DNA of 64,000 nucleotides from Alphaproteobacteria bacterium (GTDB lineage: Bacteria > Pseudomonadota > Alphaproteobacteria > Rhizobiales > Rhizobiaceae): the NCBI GenBank assembly GCA_024742485.1, contig JANSYK010000001.1, forward strand, positions 2,480,001-2,544,000, written 5' to 3'. The notes under the pieces are model-generated. The model was not told where the DNA came from. It did no database searches and was given only the letters and a program-made list of their open reading frames with translations. This document shows positions 26,767 to 34,888 of the stretch, one piece after another; position 1 is the first letter of the stretch; each line of letters starts with the position of its first letter. Both the position numbers and the translations under genes were made by a program.

Positions 26767-27738
26767 CTAATAGAGGTGACAACGCACGAAGTGATCCTCG
26801 CCAAGCTTTGTTGCCGCGGGCATTTCGGTTTTGCAATGATCCATCGCCTGCAGGCAGCGTTCCGCAAAGGGGCAACCGCGACTTTCAGGCGAGCGAACCG
26901 GAATATCGGCTTTCTTGGCCATGCTTTCACGATCTTTGCGCACGCCTGCTTCCGGCACCGCACTGATCAGGAGCTGCGTATAGGGGTGTTTGGGGTTTTG
27001 CGTTACGCTGTCGCTTTCGCCCCACTCGACCATGTGGCCGACATACATCACCGCCGTCCGCTCCGCAAAATACCGCGCGGTGGCGATATCGTGGGTGATA
27101 TACATGAACCCGATACCGTCCTTCTTCATGTCGTCCATCAGGTTCAGGATGCCCAGTCGGATTGAAACATCCAGCATCGAGATCGGTTCGTCGGCGAGGA
27201 TAAACTGCGCACCGACGGCCACGGCACGGGCAATGGCCACCCGCTGTCTTTGGCCGCCGGACAGTTCATAGGGAAACTTGTCGGCGGTTTGCTTGGCCGG
27301 AGACAGGCCGACCCGTTCAAGGGACGATATCGTCAGCTCTTCCACCTGGTCTCCCGTCAGCCCGGGATTGTGAATCCTGATCGGCCGGGCCATGTGGTGG
27401 CGGATGGTGTGCACCGGATTGAGCGACCCGAAAGGGTCCTGGAAGATCATCTGCACCTTGGCGGCATAATCCCGCTGGCTCCACTTGAATGCGGGCGAGG
27501 TGATTTCTTCTCCATCGACCGTAATCTTGCCTGAGGTCGGCGGATAGATGCGGCAGATGGCCCGGGCACATGTGCTCTTGCCGCTGCCGCTTTCGCCGAC
27601 AATGGCCAACGCCTCGCCCGAACGAAGCGTCAGGCTGACCTCGCTGGAGGCGCGCAGATAGTTTTTCTTGAAGAGGCCGCCACCAACAGGGAAATCGATG
27701 ACAAGATCTTCGACGATGATTTCTGCTGCTTCACTCAT
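26767..27738 (-). CDS. Oligopeptide/oligosaccharide ABC transporter ATP-binding protein (OppF/DppF type)
   Basis: 323 aa. Walker A is GESGSGKST, signature LSGGQRQRVAIARA, Walker B FILADEPISMLD, switch His ITHDIATA. The C-terminal oligo_HPY domain has NPKHPYTQLLISAVPE and the cysteine cluster CPFAERCLQAMDHC. It energises the transporter together with the OppD-type protein. The start overlaps the upstream stop by 4 bp. With a GH1 enzyme next to it the cargo is probably a beta-glucoside, not a peptide. Confidence 0.92.
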   Translation of the reverse strand: MSEAAEIIVEDLVIDFPVGGGLFKKNYLRASSEVSLTLRSGEALAIVGESGSGKSTCARAICRIYPPTSGKITVDGEEITSPAFKWSQRDYAAKVQMIFQDPFGSLNPVHTIRHHMARPIRIHNPGLTGDQVEELTISSLERVGLSPAKQTADKFPYELSGGQRQRVAIARAVAVGAQFILADEPISMLDVSIRLGILNLMDDMKKDGIGFMYITHDIATARYFAERTAVMYVGHMVEWGESDSVTQNPKHPYTQLLISAVPEAGVRKDRESMAKKADIPVRSPESRGCPFAERCLQAMDHCKTEMPAATKLGEDHFVRCHLY

Positions 27739-28742
27739 GCCGCCGACTCCTCACGCATGCGATTCAGATGACAGGCCGCGAAGTGGGGTGGATTGTCACC
27801 CACCTGCTCCAGGCCCGGTGTTTCCGTCTTGCAGGGCGCAAAGCACTTCGCGCATCGTTCCTGAAAGTAGCAACCCTGTGGAAGGTTCAGCAGATTCACC
27901 GGGTTACCCGGTATGCCGTAAAGCCGTTCCTTCGGGCCATGGATTGTCGGAAACGAACTGACCAGCCCGGCCGTATAGGGATGTTGCGGATTTTCGAGCA
28001 CCTGGTCGGCATCCCCGAGTTCCACAAGATTGCCCGCATACATGATGCCGATCCGGTCGCAGATCTCGCCCATGAGACCGAGATCGTGAGAAATGAACAG
28101 AATCGCAAATCCGAACTTTTTCTTCAGATCAAACAGTTCGTCCATGATTTCCCGCTCGACAACGACATCGAGGGCCGTTGTGGGCTCATCCATGACGATC
28201 AGCTTGGGCTGCAGCACGAGAGCAATGGCAATCACCACCCGTTGGCGCATTCCGCCGGACAATTGATGCGGATAGGACGTCATGCGCGTCTTGCTGATGC
28301 CGACGGTTTCGAGCAATTCCTCGCCCCGTGCGATGGCTTCATCGGGACTGACATCCCGGTGGGCCATGATCACATCCGTCAATTGTTCTCCGATAGTGAT
28401 GACCGGATTGAGAGCATTCATTGCGCTCTGGAACACCATCGAGGTCTCTTTCCATCGAAAGTCACGCAGTTCCCGATCGTTCATCTTCAGGATGTCGCGG
28501 TCTTCGAACAGGATTTCGCCCTCGGAAATCAACGCCGGCGGATTGTGCATGCGCGTGATGGCAAAGGCGAGTGTCGACTTTCCGCAACCGGATTCACCCG
28601 CAAGCCCCACGGTTTCTCCGGGATGGATGTCCAAGGTGATGCGATTGCACGCCCGGGCATTGCCGGAAGAGGTGACATAGTCCACCGAAACGCCGCGGCA
28701 GCGCAGCAGCGGGCCGGTCGAATTGTGTTGAGACGCGTTCAT
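27735..28742 (-). CDS. Oligopeptide/oligosaccharide ABC transporter ATP-binding protein (OppD/DppD type)
   Basis: 335 aa. Walker A is GESGCGKST, signature [15 protein letters not shown], Walker [13 protein letters not shown], followed by LFISHDLGLMGE. The oligo_HPY tail has NPQHPYTAGLVSSFPT and CYFQERCAKCFAPC, where the cysteines could hold an Fe-S cluster as seen in some Dpp ATPases. Three bases separate it from the permease upstream. Confidence 0.92.
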   Translation of the reverse strand: MNASQHNSTGPLLRCRGVSVDYVTSSGNARACNRITLDIHPGETVGLAGESGCGKSTLAFAITRMHNPPALISEGEILFEDRDILKMNDRELRDFRWKETSMVFQSAMNALNPVITIGEQLTDVIMAHRDVSPDEAIARGEELLETVGISKTRMTSYPHQLSGGMRQRVVIAIALVLQPKLIVMDEPTTALDVVVEREIMDELFDLKKKFGFAILFISHDLGLMGEICDRIGIMYAGNLVELGDADQVLENPQHPYTAGLVSSFPTIHGPKERLYGIPGNPVNLLNLPQGCYFQERCAKCFAPCKTETPGLEQVGDNPPHFAACHLNRMREESAA

Positions 28743-28745
28743 CGA

Positions 28746-29666
28746 TCAGGCCTCCCTGCGCTTGGCTTGGACTTCGGCATTCAGCCTCCGCCACTTCTTC
28801 AGATAGGAGCCGGTTTTCAGCTTGGGGTTGGACACCTCGTCGATCGAGATATTGATGAGCGCAAGCCCGCCACCGATCAGCGCGATGAACGTGCCGGGGA
28901 CAAGGAAGTCCCACCAGGCACCGACGAAGAAAGCCGCCGAGGATTGTGCCCAGTAGAGCATCGTTCCCCAACTGATGACCGTCGGATCACCGAGGCCCAG
29001 AAACTCAAGTCCGGCTTGCGCGCCGATGGCATACAGTGCGGTGCCGACGAACATGCCGGCTGCAAGACTGATCAGGTTCGGCATGATCTCGACGACGATG
29101 ATGCGCCATTTGCTTTCGCCCATGATCTCGGCCGCAGTGATGAACTCCTTGTTTCGGATCGCCAGAGTCTGCGAACGCATCACCCGGGCACCCCAGGGCC
29201 AGGACGTCAGACCCAGTATGAGCGCAATGATGAACGGGCCGACATTGCCCAGAAATGCCGCCAGTATGATCAGCAGTGGTAATTGTGGAAACACCAGCAT
29301 GACGTTCGTGACCGCCATCAGGGTTTCGTCTATCCGGCCACCGAAATAACCTGCGGAAACACCAATTGCGAGCGCAATGATTGATGTGACCGTGGCAGCG
29401 GCAAACGCCACCATCAGCGACACCCGGCCACCATAGAGGGCCTGCGACCAGACATCCTTGCCGGCCCGCGTGGAGCCCATGATGTGTTCCGCGCTGGGCG
29501 GTTCATGGCCCCGTGCCACCCGCTTGTTCGGATCATATTCTGTCAGCGCCGGCGCCGAAAGGCACATCACGACGATGATGGCGACAATGGTCGTGCCGAT
29601 GATACCGGCCGCATTGCCCTGGTAGAAACCGGCAATGCCGCCAATGATGGAGAGAAGGGTTTTCAT
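28746..29666 (-). CDS. ABC transporter permease (OppC/DppC type)
   Basis: 306 aa with six membrane segments. The EAA coupling loop is seen around EFITAAEIMGESKWRIIVVE, and the periplasmic loop carries HIMGSTRAGKDVWSQALYGG, the usual DppC 'G-T-D-x-x-G-R-D' region. The start ATG at 29666 is 8 bases after the upstream permease stop. The C-terminus (SYLKKWRRLNAEVQAKRREA) is longer and more basic than usual. Confidence 0.9.
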   Translation of the reverse strand: MKTLLSIIGGIAGFYQGNAAGIIGTTIVAIIVVMCLSAPALTEYDPNKRVARGHEPPSAEHIMGSTRAGKDVWSQALYGGRVSLMVAFAAATVTSIIALAIGVSAGYFGGRIDETLMAVTNVMLVFPQLPLLIILAAFLGNVGPFIIALILGLTSWPWGARVMRSQTLAIRNKEFITAAEIMGESKWRIIVVEIMPNLISLAAGMFVGTALYAIGAQAGLEFLGLGDPTVISWGTMLYWAQSSAAFFVGAWWDFLVPGTFIALIGGGLALINISIDEVSNPKLKTGSYLKKWRRLNAEVQAKRREA

Positions 29667-29673
29667 ATCAGCC

Positions 29674-30648
29674 TCACTTCCGCAGACGTGGGTCAAGCCA
29701 GACATAAAGAATGTCGGCAATGAAATTGGCGATCAGAACGCAGATGACGATCAGCAGAAAACAGGCCTGCATCAGCGGATAGTCCCGCGCGGCAACGGCC
29801 TTGATGATCAACTGTCCGACGCCGGGATAGTTGTAGACGGTCTCGATGAAGACCTGACCTGCGACGGCAAAGCCCAGTGCCATCGAAACGGCGGTGACCA
29901 CCGGCAGGATGGCATTTCGGGCTGCGTAATGGGTCATGATCCGCCGCGCCGACAAGCCCTTGGCCTTTGCCATGGCGATGTAATCTTCGCCCAGGACATT
30001 CACCATGGAGTTGCGCATGGTGAAAACCCAGGTGGCAATCATCGACAGGACCAATGTCACCAGCGGCAGGACCGCATGATAAAGGATGGTACCGATGAAG
30101 CCCGGCGTGACTGCGGGCTCCATATCCGGGTTGAAACCAAAACCGAGCGGGAACCATTTCAGGGTCAGCGCGAAGACAAAGAAGATCAGAAGCGCCGTGA
30201 CCGCCTGCGGCATGGAGGCGACGAACTGCCAGAAAACCGGCACATATTTGTCGACAAAACCGCCGCGGTTATAGGAGGCATAAAGGCCGATGAAGCAGCC
30301 GATGAAAATCGCGAGGATCGTCGCCGTGCCGGCCAGGAAGACGGTCCAGGGCAAGGTGTTCGACAGGACCTGGGTCACCGGAGTCGGAAAGAGCATGATC
30401 GACGGCCCGAGATCGAAGGTCACGACGCTTTTGAGATATTGCAGATATTGCTGCCACAGAGGCGCGTCGACGAAGCCAAGCATCTCCTGATAGGCGGCGA
30501 GCGTCTCCGGTGGCAGCTTGCCTCCGGCGGCGGCAAACATCGCATCCACCGGGTCGCCGGGCATCAAGCGCGGCATGATGAAGTTGAATGTGATGGCAAC
30601 AAAAATGGCGACGGAATAGAATACCAGGCGCCTGAGGATGAAAGCCAT
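29674..30648 (-). CDS. ABC transporter permease (OppB/DppB type)
   Basis: 324 aa, six membrane segments. FNFIMPRLMPGDPVDAMFAA is the DppB N-terminal block, and the EAA loop is EDYIAMAKAKGLSARRIMTH. It forms the channel with the OppC-type partner. Its Shine-Dalgarno AGGAG lies in a small hairpin (30655-30669), which may hold permease translation below that of the binding protein. Confidence 0.92.
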   Translation of the reverse strand: MAFILRRLVFYSVAIFVAITFNFIMPRLMPGDPVDAMFAAAGGKLPPETLAAYQEMLGFVDAPLWQQYLQYLKSVVTFDLGPSIMLFPTPVTQVLSNTLPWTVFLAGTATILAIFIGCFIGLYASYNRGGFVDKYVPVFWQFVASMPQAVTALLIFFVFALTLKWFPLGFGFNPDMEPAVTPGFIGTILYHAVLPLVTLVLSMIATWVFTMRNSMVNVLGEDYIAMAKAKGLSARRIMTHYAARNAILPVVTAVSMALGFAVAGQVFIETVYNYPGVGQLIIKAVAARDYPLMQACFLLIVICVLIANFIADILYVWLDPRLRK

Positions 30649-30654
30649 GGTGAT

Positions 30655-30669
30655 ACTCCTCCCAGGAGT
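30655..30669 (-). promoter_or_regulatory. Hairpin covering the ribosome-binding site of the OppB-type permease
   Basis: In the minus-strand RNA ACUCCU-GGG-AGGAGU forms a 6-bp stem whose 3' arm is the Shine-Dalgarno, six bases before AUG. Translation may therefore depend on unwinding by upstream ribosomes. Weak stem, so moderate confidence. Confidence 0.45.
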
Positions 30670-30737
30670 TGGCTGCGCGTTCGGGCACGCCCGTCAACAC
30701 GAAGCAAAATGCCTTGAGTGATAGGATTGAAAGAGGA

Positions 30738-30755
30738 GGCGGCCCGGAGACCGCC
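30738..30755 (-). other. Small GC hairpin just after the binding-protein gene
   Basis: GGCGG/CCGCC stem with an 8-base loop, starting eight bases after the binding-protein stop on the minus-strand transcript. It is the weaker counterpart of the hairpins at 16454-16482 and 34833-34863. Confidence 0.3.
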
Positions 30756-30762
30756 CCGCCCC

Positions 30763-32409
30763 TTACTTCTGGTAGAGACCTTCGAACGTGATCAGCTTGC
30801 GCCCGTTGGAATAGAACACCGGCTGCACCGTCGGGTTGTCCGCAGTCGGCCAACCGCCAATCCGGCTCGCATTGTACTGATACCAGGTCGGGTTGGAAAA
30901 CAGCGGCACGAAGGGCATGTTCTCGCCGGTATATTCCATCAGCTGCGCAAGAATTTCACTGCGGCGGGCCTCGTCGGTGGTTTGACCGTACTCGTCGATC
31001 AACGCACCCATTTCTTCGGACGCGAAGCCGTGATTGGTGTGCCAGCTCTGGCCGACCCGATCCGGATGGAAATAGTCATTATAGGCCTGGATGGGGTTCA
31101 CATTGGCAACCGACCAGTTGATCGAAGCCTGGTAGCTGCCATCCTTCAGCGCGCTGTCATAAACCGACCAGTCGACCGTTTTGGTGTTGGCCTTGATTCC
31201 GACTTCGGCAAGGTTCTCGGTGACCATCTGCACCGATTGAACCCAATCGGTCCAGCCGTTCACCACATTGATGTCGAAGTCGATCTTGGACCCGTCGGGA
31301 TTCTCCCGGAAGCCATCACCATCCGTGTCGACATAGCCCGCCTCGTCCAGCAGCGCGATGGCCGCGTCGGGATTGTAGGTCACGAACGCATCGAATTTCT
31401 TGTTCACATCGTCATTGAAACTGGAGGCGTAGTACTCGCCAATTCCGGTTGCATGGGTCGCGACGGTCGGATAGCCATAGGCGGCCAGGTCAACGATCCC
31501 TTCCCGGTCCAGCGCCATGGACACGGCGCGCCGGAACCGAACATCGTTGAACGGCGCTTCGCGGGTGTTCATGTAGATGTTGATCAGGTCATTGGCCGGA
31601 TACCAGAACCCGTTGTTTTCAGGGTCACGCTCCACATAGGTCCGCTCGACATCAGCGATGAAGTTGGAGCCCCAGTCGATTTCCCCGGCCATCAGCGCCG
31701 GCTGGATCTGCGAATTGTCGGAATATTGCCGGAACTTGATGCAGTCGAGATACGGAAGGCCCTGGTCGGCCTTGTAGTAGTGCGGATTGCGGCAGATTTC
31801 GACCTGATTGTCGCGAACGGTTTTCACTTCGGTGATCGGACCGGAACCAACCGGGTTGGCATTATTGAAGGTGATCTTGTCGTCGACATCCTTCCAGATG
31901 TGCTGGGGCACGATATAGGCCTGCTCCAGATACCAGTCGAGCGTCGAATCCGGTCGATTGAACGTGATCTTGATGGTCAGTGGATCGACCGCTTCAACCG
32001 AGGCGATCAGACCGTCTGACCATTTCCCGGTCTTGTCCAGGGTCGGGTCTTCATTGCCAAGGTTCAGTGAGTAGACGACATCATCGGCATCCAGCGTTTC
32101 ACCATCGGACCATGTCAGGCCGTCGCGCAGCTTGATGGTCATCGACATCAGGTCGTCGGCATATTCGAAGCTCTCGGCCAGGCGGTAATTGATGTCGCCC
32201 TGCATGACATTGTGTGCCCACAGCGGCTCGAACATCGTGCCGCGGACAAAATCCTCCTGCGCATTGGAGAACGGGTTGAAGTCTTCAACGAAGGTTGCGG
32301 TGATGATGGGCACCGTCAACGTGCCGCCTTGCGGATGGGCTGCATGAGCGCTTGCCGACAGGCCGGCAACAACAGCAATCGTCGATATCGATAGGGCTAC
32401 GCGATTCAT
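30763..32409 (-). CDS. Extracellular solute-binding protein, family 5 (sugar-type)
   Basis: 548 aa. Signal peptide of about 23 residues ending ASAHA. The SBP_bac_5 core shows FVRGTMFEPLWAHNV, GDINYRLAESFEYADDLMSM, LRDGLTWSDGETLDADDVVY and RFRRAVSMALDREGIVDLA. It traps the ligand in the periplasm. The start at 32409 has GGGAGGT seven bases upstream. First gene of the six-gene operon with a GH1 enzyme, so the ligand is probably a cello- or other beta-linked oligosaccharide (inference from context). Confidence 0.92.
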   Translation of the reverse strand: MNRVALSISTIAVVAGLSASAHAAHPQGGTLTVPIITATFVEDFNPFSNAQEDFVRGTMFEPLWAHNVMQGDINYRLAESFEYADDLMSMTIKLRDGLTWSDGETLDADDVVYSLNLGNEDPTLDKTGKWSDGLIASVEAVDPLTIKITFNRPDSTLDWYLEQAYIVPQHIWKDVDDKITFNNANPVGSGPITEVKTVRDNQVEICRNPHYYKADQGLPYLDCIKFRQYSDNSQIQPALMAGEIDWGSNFIADVERTYVERDPENNGFWYPANDLINIYMNTREAPFNDVRFRRAVSMALDREGIVDLAAYGYPTVATHATGIGEYYASSFNDDVNKKFDAFVTYNPDAAIALLDEAGYVDTDGDGFRENPDGSKIDFDINVVNGWTDWVQSVQMVTENLAEVGIKANTKTVDWSVYDSALKDGSYQASINWSVANVNPIQAYNDYFHPDRVGQSWHTNHGFASEEMGALIDEYGQTTDEARRSEILAQLMEYTGENMPFVPLFSNPTWYQYNASRIGGWPTADNPTVQPVFYSNGRKLITFEGLYQK

Positions 32410-32427
32410 TTGATTACCTCCCAATGA

Positions 32428-32468
32428 AATCTAAAACGTTACAGATTTAATCTATAACGATTTAGATT
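32428..32468. promoter_or_regulatory. Double LacI-type operator
   Basis: Two 20-bp units (32428-32447 and 32449-32468) are inverted copies of each other, agreeing at 18 of 20 positions. Each has a central CG (AACGTT and AACGAT) between AATCTA/TAGATT-like ends, as LacI-family operators do. The centres are 21 bp apart, two helical turns, so two dimers can sit on one face. It lies 18 bases upstream of the binding-protein start and close to the lacI start. Confidence 0.75.
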
Positions 32469-32520
32469 GACAAATCAAGCCCCGCTGAGCAATGTCTCGA
32501 AATGCACCGGAAATTGGGTT

Positions 32521-33546
32521 ATGAACAGGCGCCACATGGACAATGCCAAGCTGAACAAGACCGACACACCCGAACGGCCGACATTGCGGACGATCGCCCG
32601 CATCAGCGGGCTGGCGGTCGCGACGGTTTCACGCGCCCTCGGTGACGCGCCTGATATCAGCGCCCGAACCAAGCAGCGCGTTCGCGAGATCGCGGATGAC
32701 GTCGGCTATGTTCCCAACCGGGCGGGTGTGCGTCTGCGCACGGGCCAGACCAATGTCATCGGCCTGGTGCTGGAAACCGAATTTGACATCATGAACATGA
32801 CGTCCCGCCTGATTGCCTCGATCGCCAATGGCCTTCGGGGAACGCGGTACCACCTGGTCATGACCGCCGAGACGCCCGACCAGGATCCTTTGGAGGCGGT
32901 GCGGTATATTGTCGAAACCCGGTCTGCCGATGCGGTCATCATCAACCGGATCCAGCCCGAGGACGCGCGCGTCAAATATCTGCTGGAACGCAATTTCCCG
33001 TTCGTTACGCACGGACGCTCCTTGTGGAGCGACGATCACGCCTATTTCGACTACGACAATGAAGCCTTTGGACGCCTGGCGGTCGAGACACTGGCCGGGC
33101 GCGGGCGGCGCAAGATCCTGCTCCTGGCCCCGCCCACCGATCAGAACTATGCGCTCGAAATGGTCAAGGGGGCGGTCGCGTCGGCAAAAAAATGTGCCGT
33201 CGAACTGATCATCGCCGATGGTTTCACCAGCGACAGCGAACGCAGCATCGTCAACCAGGGGATCGAAGAAAGCCTGTTGCAGTTTCCCGGGCTAGATGCG
33301 GTCATCTCCGCATCGCCCAATGCGACAATGGTGGTCACGTCGGCAATTGAAAATGCCGGCCTGACCATTGGATCCGATTTTGACATTTTCTCGAAGGAAA
33401 CGGTTCCGTTTCTCAAACTCTTCCGTCCGAGCATTCTGTCTATGCAGGAAGATGTCGAAAAGGCCGGCCTCTTCCTGGCAAAGGCAGCAATGCATGAAAT
33501 CACCCGGCAGGGCGGCGACCATTTGCAGGAAATTGACCGGCCCTGA
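32521..33546 (+). CDS. LacI-family transcriptional regulator
   Basis: 341 aa. The LacI helix-turn-helix and hinge are clear: TLRTIARISGLAVATVSRAL, then KQRVREIADDVGYVPNRAGV. A periplasmic-binding-like sensor domain follows (TNVIGLVLETEFD, DNEAFGRLAVETLAGRGRRK). Start could be 32521, 32536 or an earlier in-frame codon. It diverges from the beta-glucoside operon and most likely represses it through the double operator at 32428-32468 until sugar is present. Confidence 0.92.
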   Translation: MNRRHMDNAKLNKTDTPERPTLRTIARISGLAVATVSRALGDAPDISARTKQRVREIADDVGYVPNRAGVRLRTGQTNVIGLVLETEFDIMNMTSRLIASIANGLRGTRYHLVMTAETPDQDPLEAVRYIVETRSADAVIINRIQPEDARVKYLLERNFPFVTHGRSLWSDDHAYFDYDNEAFGRLAVETLAGRGRRKILLLAPPTDQNYALEMVKGAVASAKKCAVELIIADGFTSDSERSIVNQGIEESLLQFPGLDAVISASPNATMVVTSAIENAGLTIGSDFDIFSKETVPFLKLFRPSILSMQEDVEKAGLFLAKAAMHEITRQGGDHLQEIDRP

Positions 33547-33693
33547 TTTTCCAATGATGGGCCGATTGCACCCGTCCTGACGGACATGTCGATGTGAGCA
33601 AACGCTGATCGCATCCCGGGACGTGATCAGGGCCAAATTGAAGATTTCCGCCTCCCTTCCGATTCAATGGAACCGCAATCGATACGTAACACC

Positions 33694-33716
33694 TATCGAT
33701 ATACAGTTCATTGATA
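33694..33716. promoter_or_regulatory. Candidate LysR box upstream of the Pot-like operon
   Basis: TATCGAT and ATTGATA form an inverted repeat (one mismatch) across 9 bases, fitting the T-N11-A pattern. The preceding ACACC plus TATCGAT matches ACACCTATCAAT in front of the lysR gene (40141-40151). The two sites may be bound by the LysR protein encoded at the end of the operon. Confidence 0.45.
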
Positions 33717-33782
33717 TTAGAATTCTCTCAACTCCCTGCGTATCGTCCGCGCCCATACACGAGAGCGAACAGGGAGAATGAA

Positions 33783-34817
33783 ATGGCAAAACGAATGACA
33801 AGTGCGATGGCTGCTCTGCTGTCGTTTTCCATTATGTCATGCGCGGGTGCGGCAAATGCGGCTGATCTGACGATATCACTGTGGGGCGGCGGCTACGGCG
33901 AGCGATTCACCGAGCATCTGATCAAGCCTTTTGAGGAAGCCAATGGAGTGGAAATCGCGGTCGACGGCGGCCGGTCATCGGAGCGGCTCAGCAAGTTGAT
34001 CGCGACCAAGGGCCGAGGAGTCGACCTTGTGTTCCTCAGCGATTTCCAGATGTACGAGGCCTATTCGCGTGGATTGATCGAGGGCATCGACGTTGCCAAT
34101 GTGCCGAACCGGGCAAATCTGCGCGATTTCGCCAAAGATCCTTTTGGTGGAGACACCTGCCCCGCTTTTGTCGTTCTCGGTGCCGGCCTTGCCTACAACA
34201 CTGACGAATTCGGCGACACCCCACCGAGCTCATGGAACGACCTGCTGAGAACCGACTTGAAGGGAAAAGCCGGATATCCCGACATTGGAATTTCCTATGC
34301 CACATTGCTGGCCATTCAGATGGCCGAGATGCATGGCGGCGGCATTGATAATGTGGGCGCCGGATTTGATGCCCTCAACAAGTCACGCGACAATCTACAG
34401 TTCTATGCATCGAGGGAAATCCTGGAATCCGTTGTTCGGGGTGACGTGTCCCTGACGCCGCAATTGAATATTTTCGTGCGGAAAAACGCCGACGTTCCGA
34501 TGGCCTTTGCCTGGCCGAAGGAGGGCGGACTGGGTGTTCTCAACCTCATGTGCGTCGTCAAGGGATCGAAAAACGCTGACCTTGCAGAGAAATTCGTCAA
34601 CTACATGCTGTCGGACGAGGTTCAGAACAAACTGCTGAACACACAGGGCGAAACGCCGGTTTCGGCCAATGTCGACATGTCCGGCGCCGCCGAGATGTCA
34701 CGGAATGTCCTGACCCTGGAAGACATTGAGAAGCTGAATTTCTGGGACACGAAAACGATTTCCGAGAACAAGGCCAAATGGGTTGAGCTTTGGCAGGAAA
34801 CCGTCGTCGCCAACTGA
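33783..34817 (+). CDS. Periplasmic substrate-binding protein, PotD-like (SBP_bac_1/6 fold)
   Basis: 344 aa. Signal peptide MAKRMTSAMAALLSFSIMSC... ending near ANA, mature start ADLTISLWGGGYGERF. SSWNDLLRTDLKGKAGYPDI and VNYMLSDEVQNKLLNTQGET are typical of PotD/FbpA-like proteins. GGGAG precedes the ATG at 33783. The downstream adenosine-deaminase-like and PrpD genes suggest an organic ligand, but whether it is a polyamine, nucleoside or other compound cannot be told. Confidence 0.9.
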   Translation: MAKRMTSAMAALLSFSIMSCAGAANAADLTISLWGGGYGERFTEHLIKPFEEANGVEIAVDGGRSSERLSKLIATKGRGVDLVFLSDFQMYEAYSRGLIEGIDVANVPNRANLRDFAKDPFGGDTCPAFVVLGAGLAYNTDEFGDTPPSSWNDLLRTDLKGKAGYPDIGISYATLLAIQMAEMHGGGIDNVGAGFDALNKSRDNLQFYASREILESVVRGDVSLTPQLNIFVRKNADVPMAFAWPKEGGLGVLNLMCVVKGSKNADLAEKFVNYMLSDEVQNKLLNTQGETPVSANVDMSGAAEMSRNVLTLEDIEKLNFWDTKTISENKAKWVELWQETVVAN

Positions 34818-34832
34818 CAAACCGCGAAAATT

Positions 34833-34863
34833 CGGCGGGGCCGTCAACCTTATGGCCCCGCCG
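34833..34863 (+). terminator. 10-bp GC-rich hairpin after the PotD-like gene
   Basis: CGGCGGGGCC pairs perfectly with GGCCCCGCCG across an 11-base loop, 15 bases after the stop codon. AATT flanks extend the stem with one bulge. No T-tract follows, so readthrough into the ATPase gene is expected. Probably a mRNA-stabilising or attenuating structure, like the one at 16454-16482. Confidence 0.7.
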
Positions 34864-34888
34864 GAATTCGGAATAGTGGAGAGCTGCC

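Noticed and set aside
27768-29282. 504-codon plus-strand frame across the OppD-type ATPase and OppC-type permease genes
   Set aside because: Antisense to two recognised genes and of shadow-like composition.
29635-30717. 360-codon plus-strand open frame opposite the OppB/OppC permease genes
   Set aside because: It mirrors two clear permeases in antisense and its peptide is rich in Asp, Gly, Arg and Gln with no family pattern. It is a GC-rich shadow frame.
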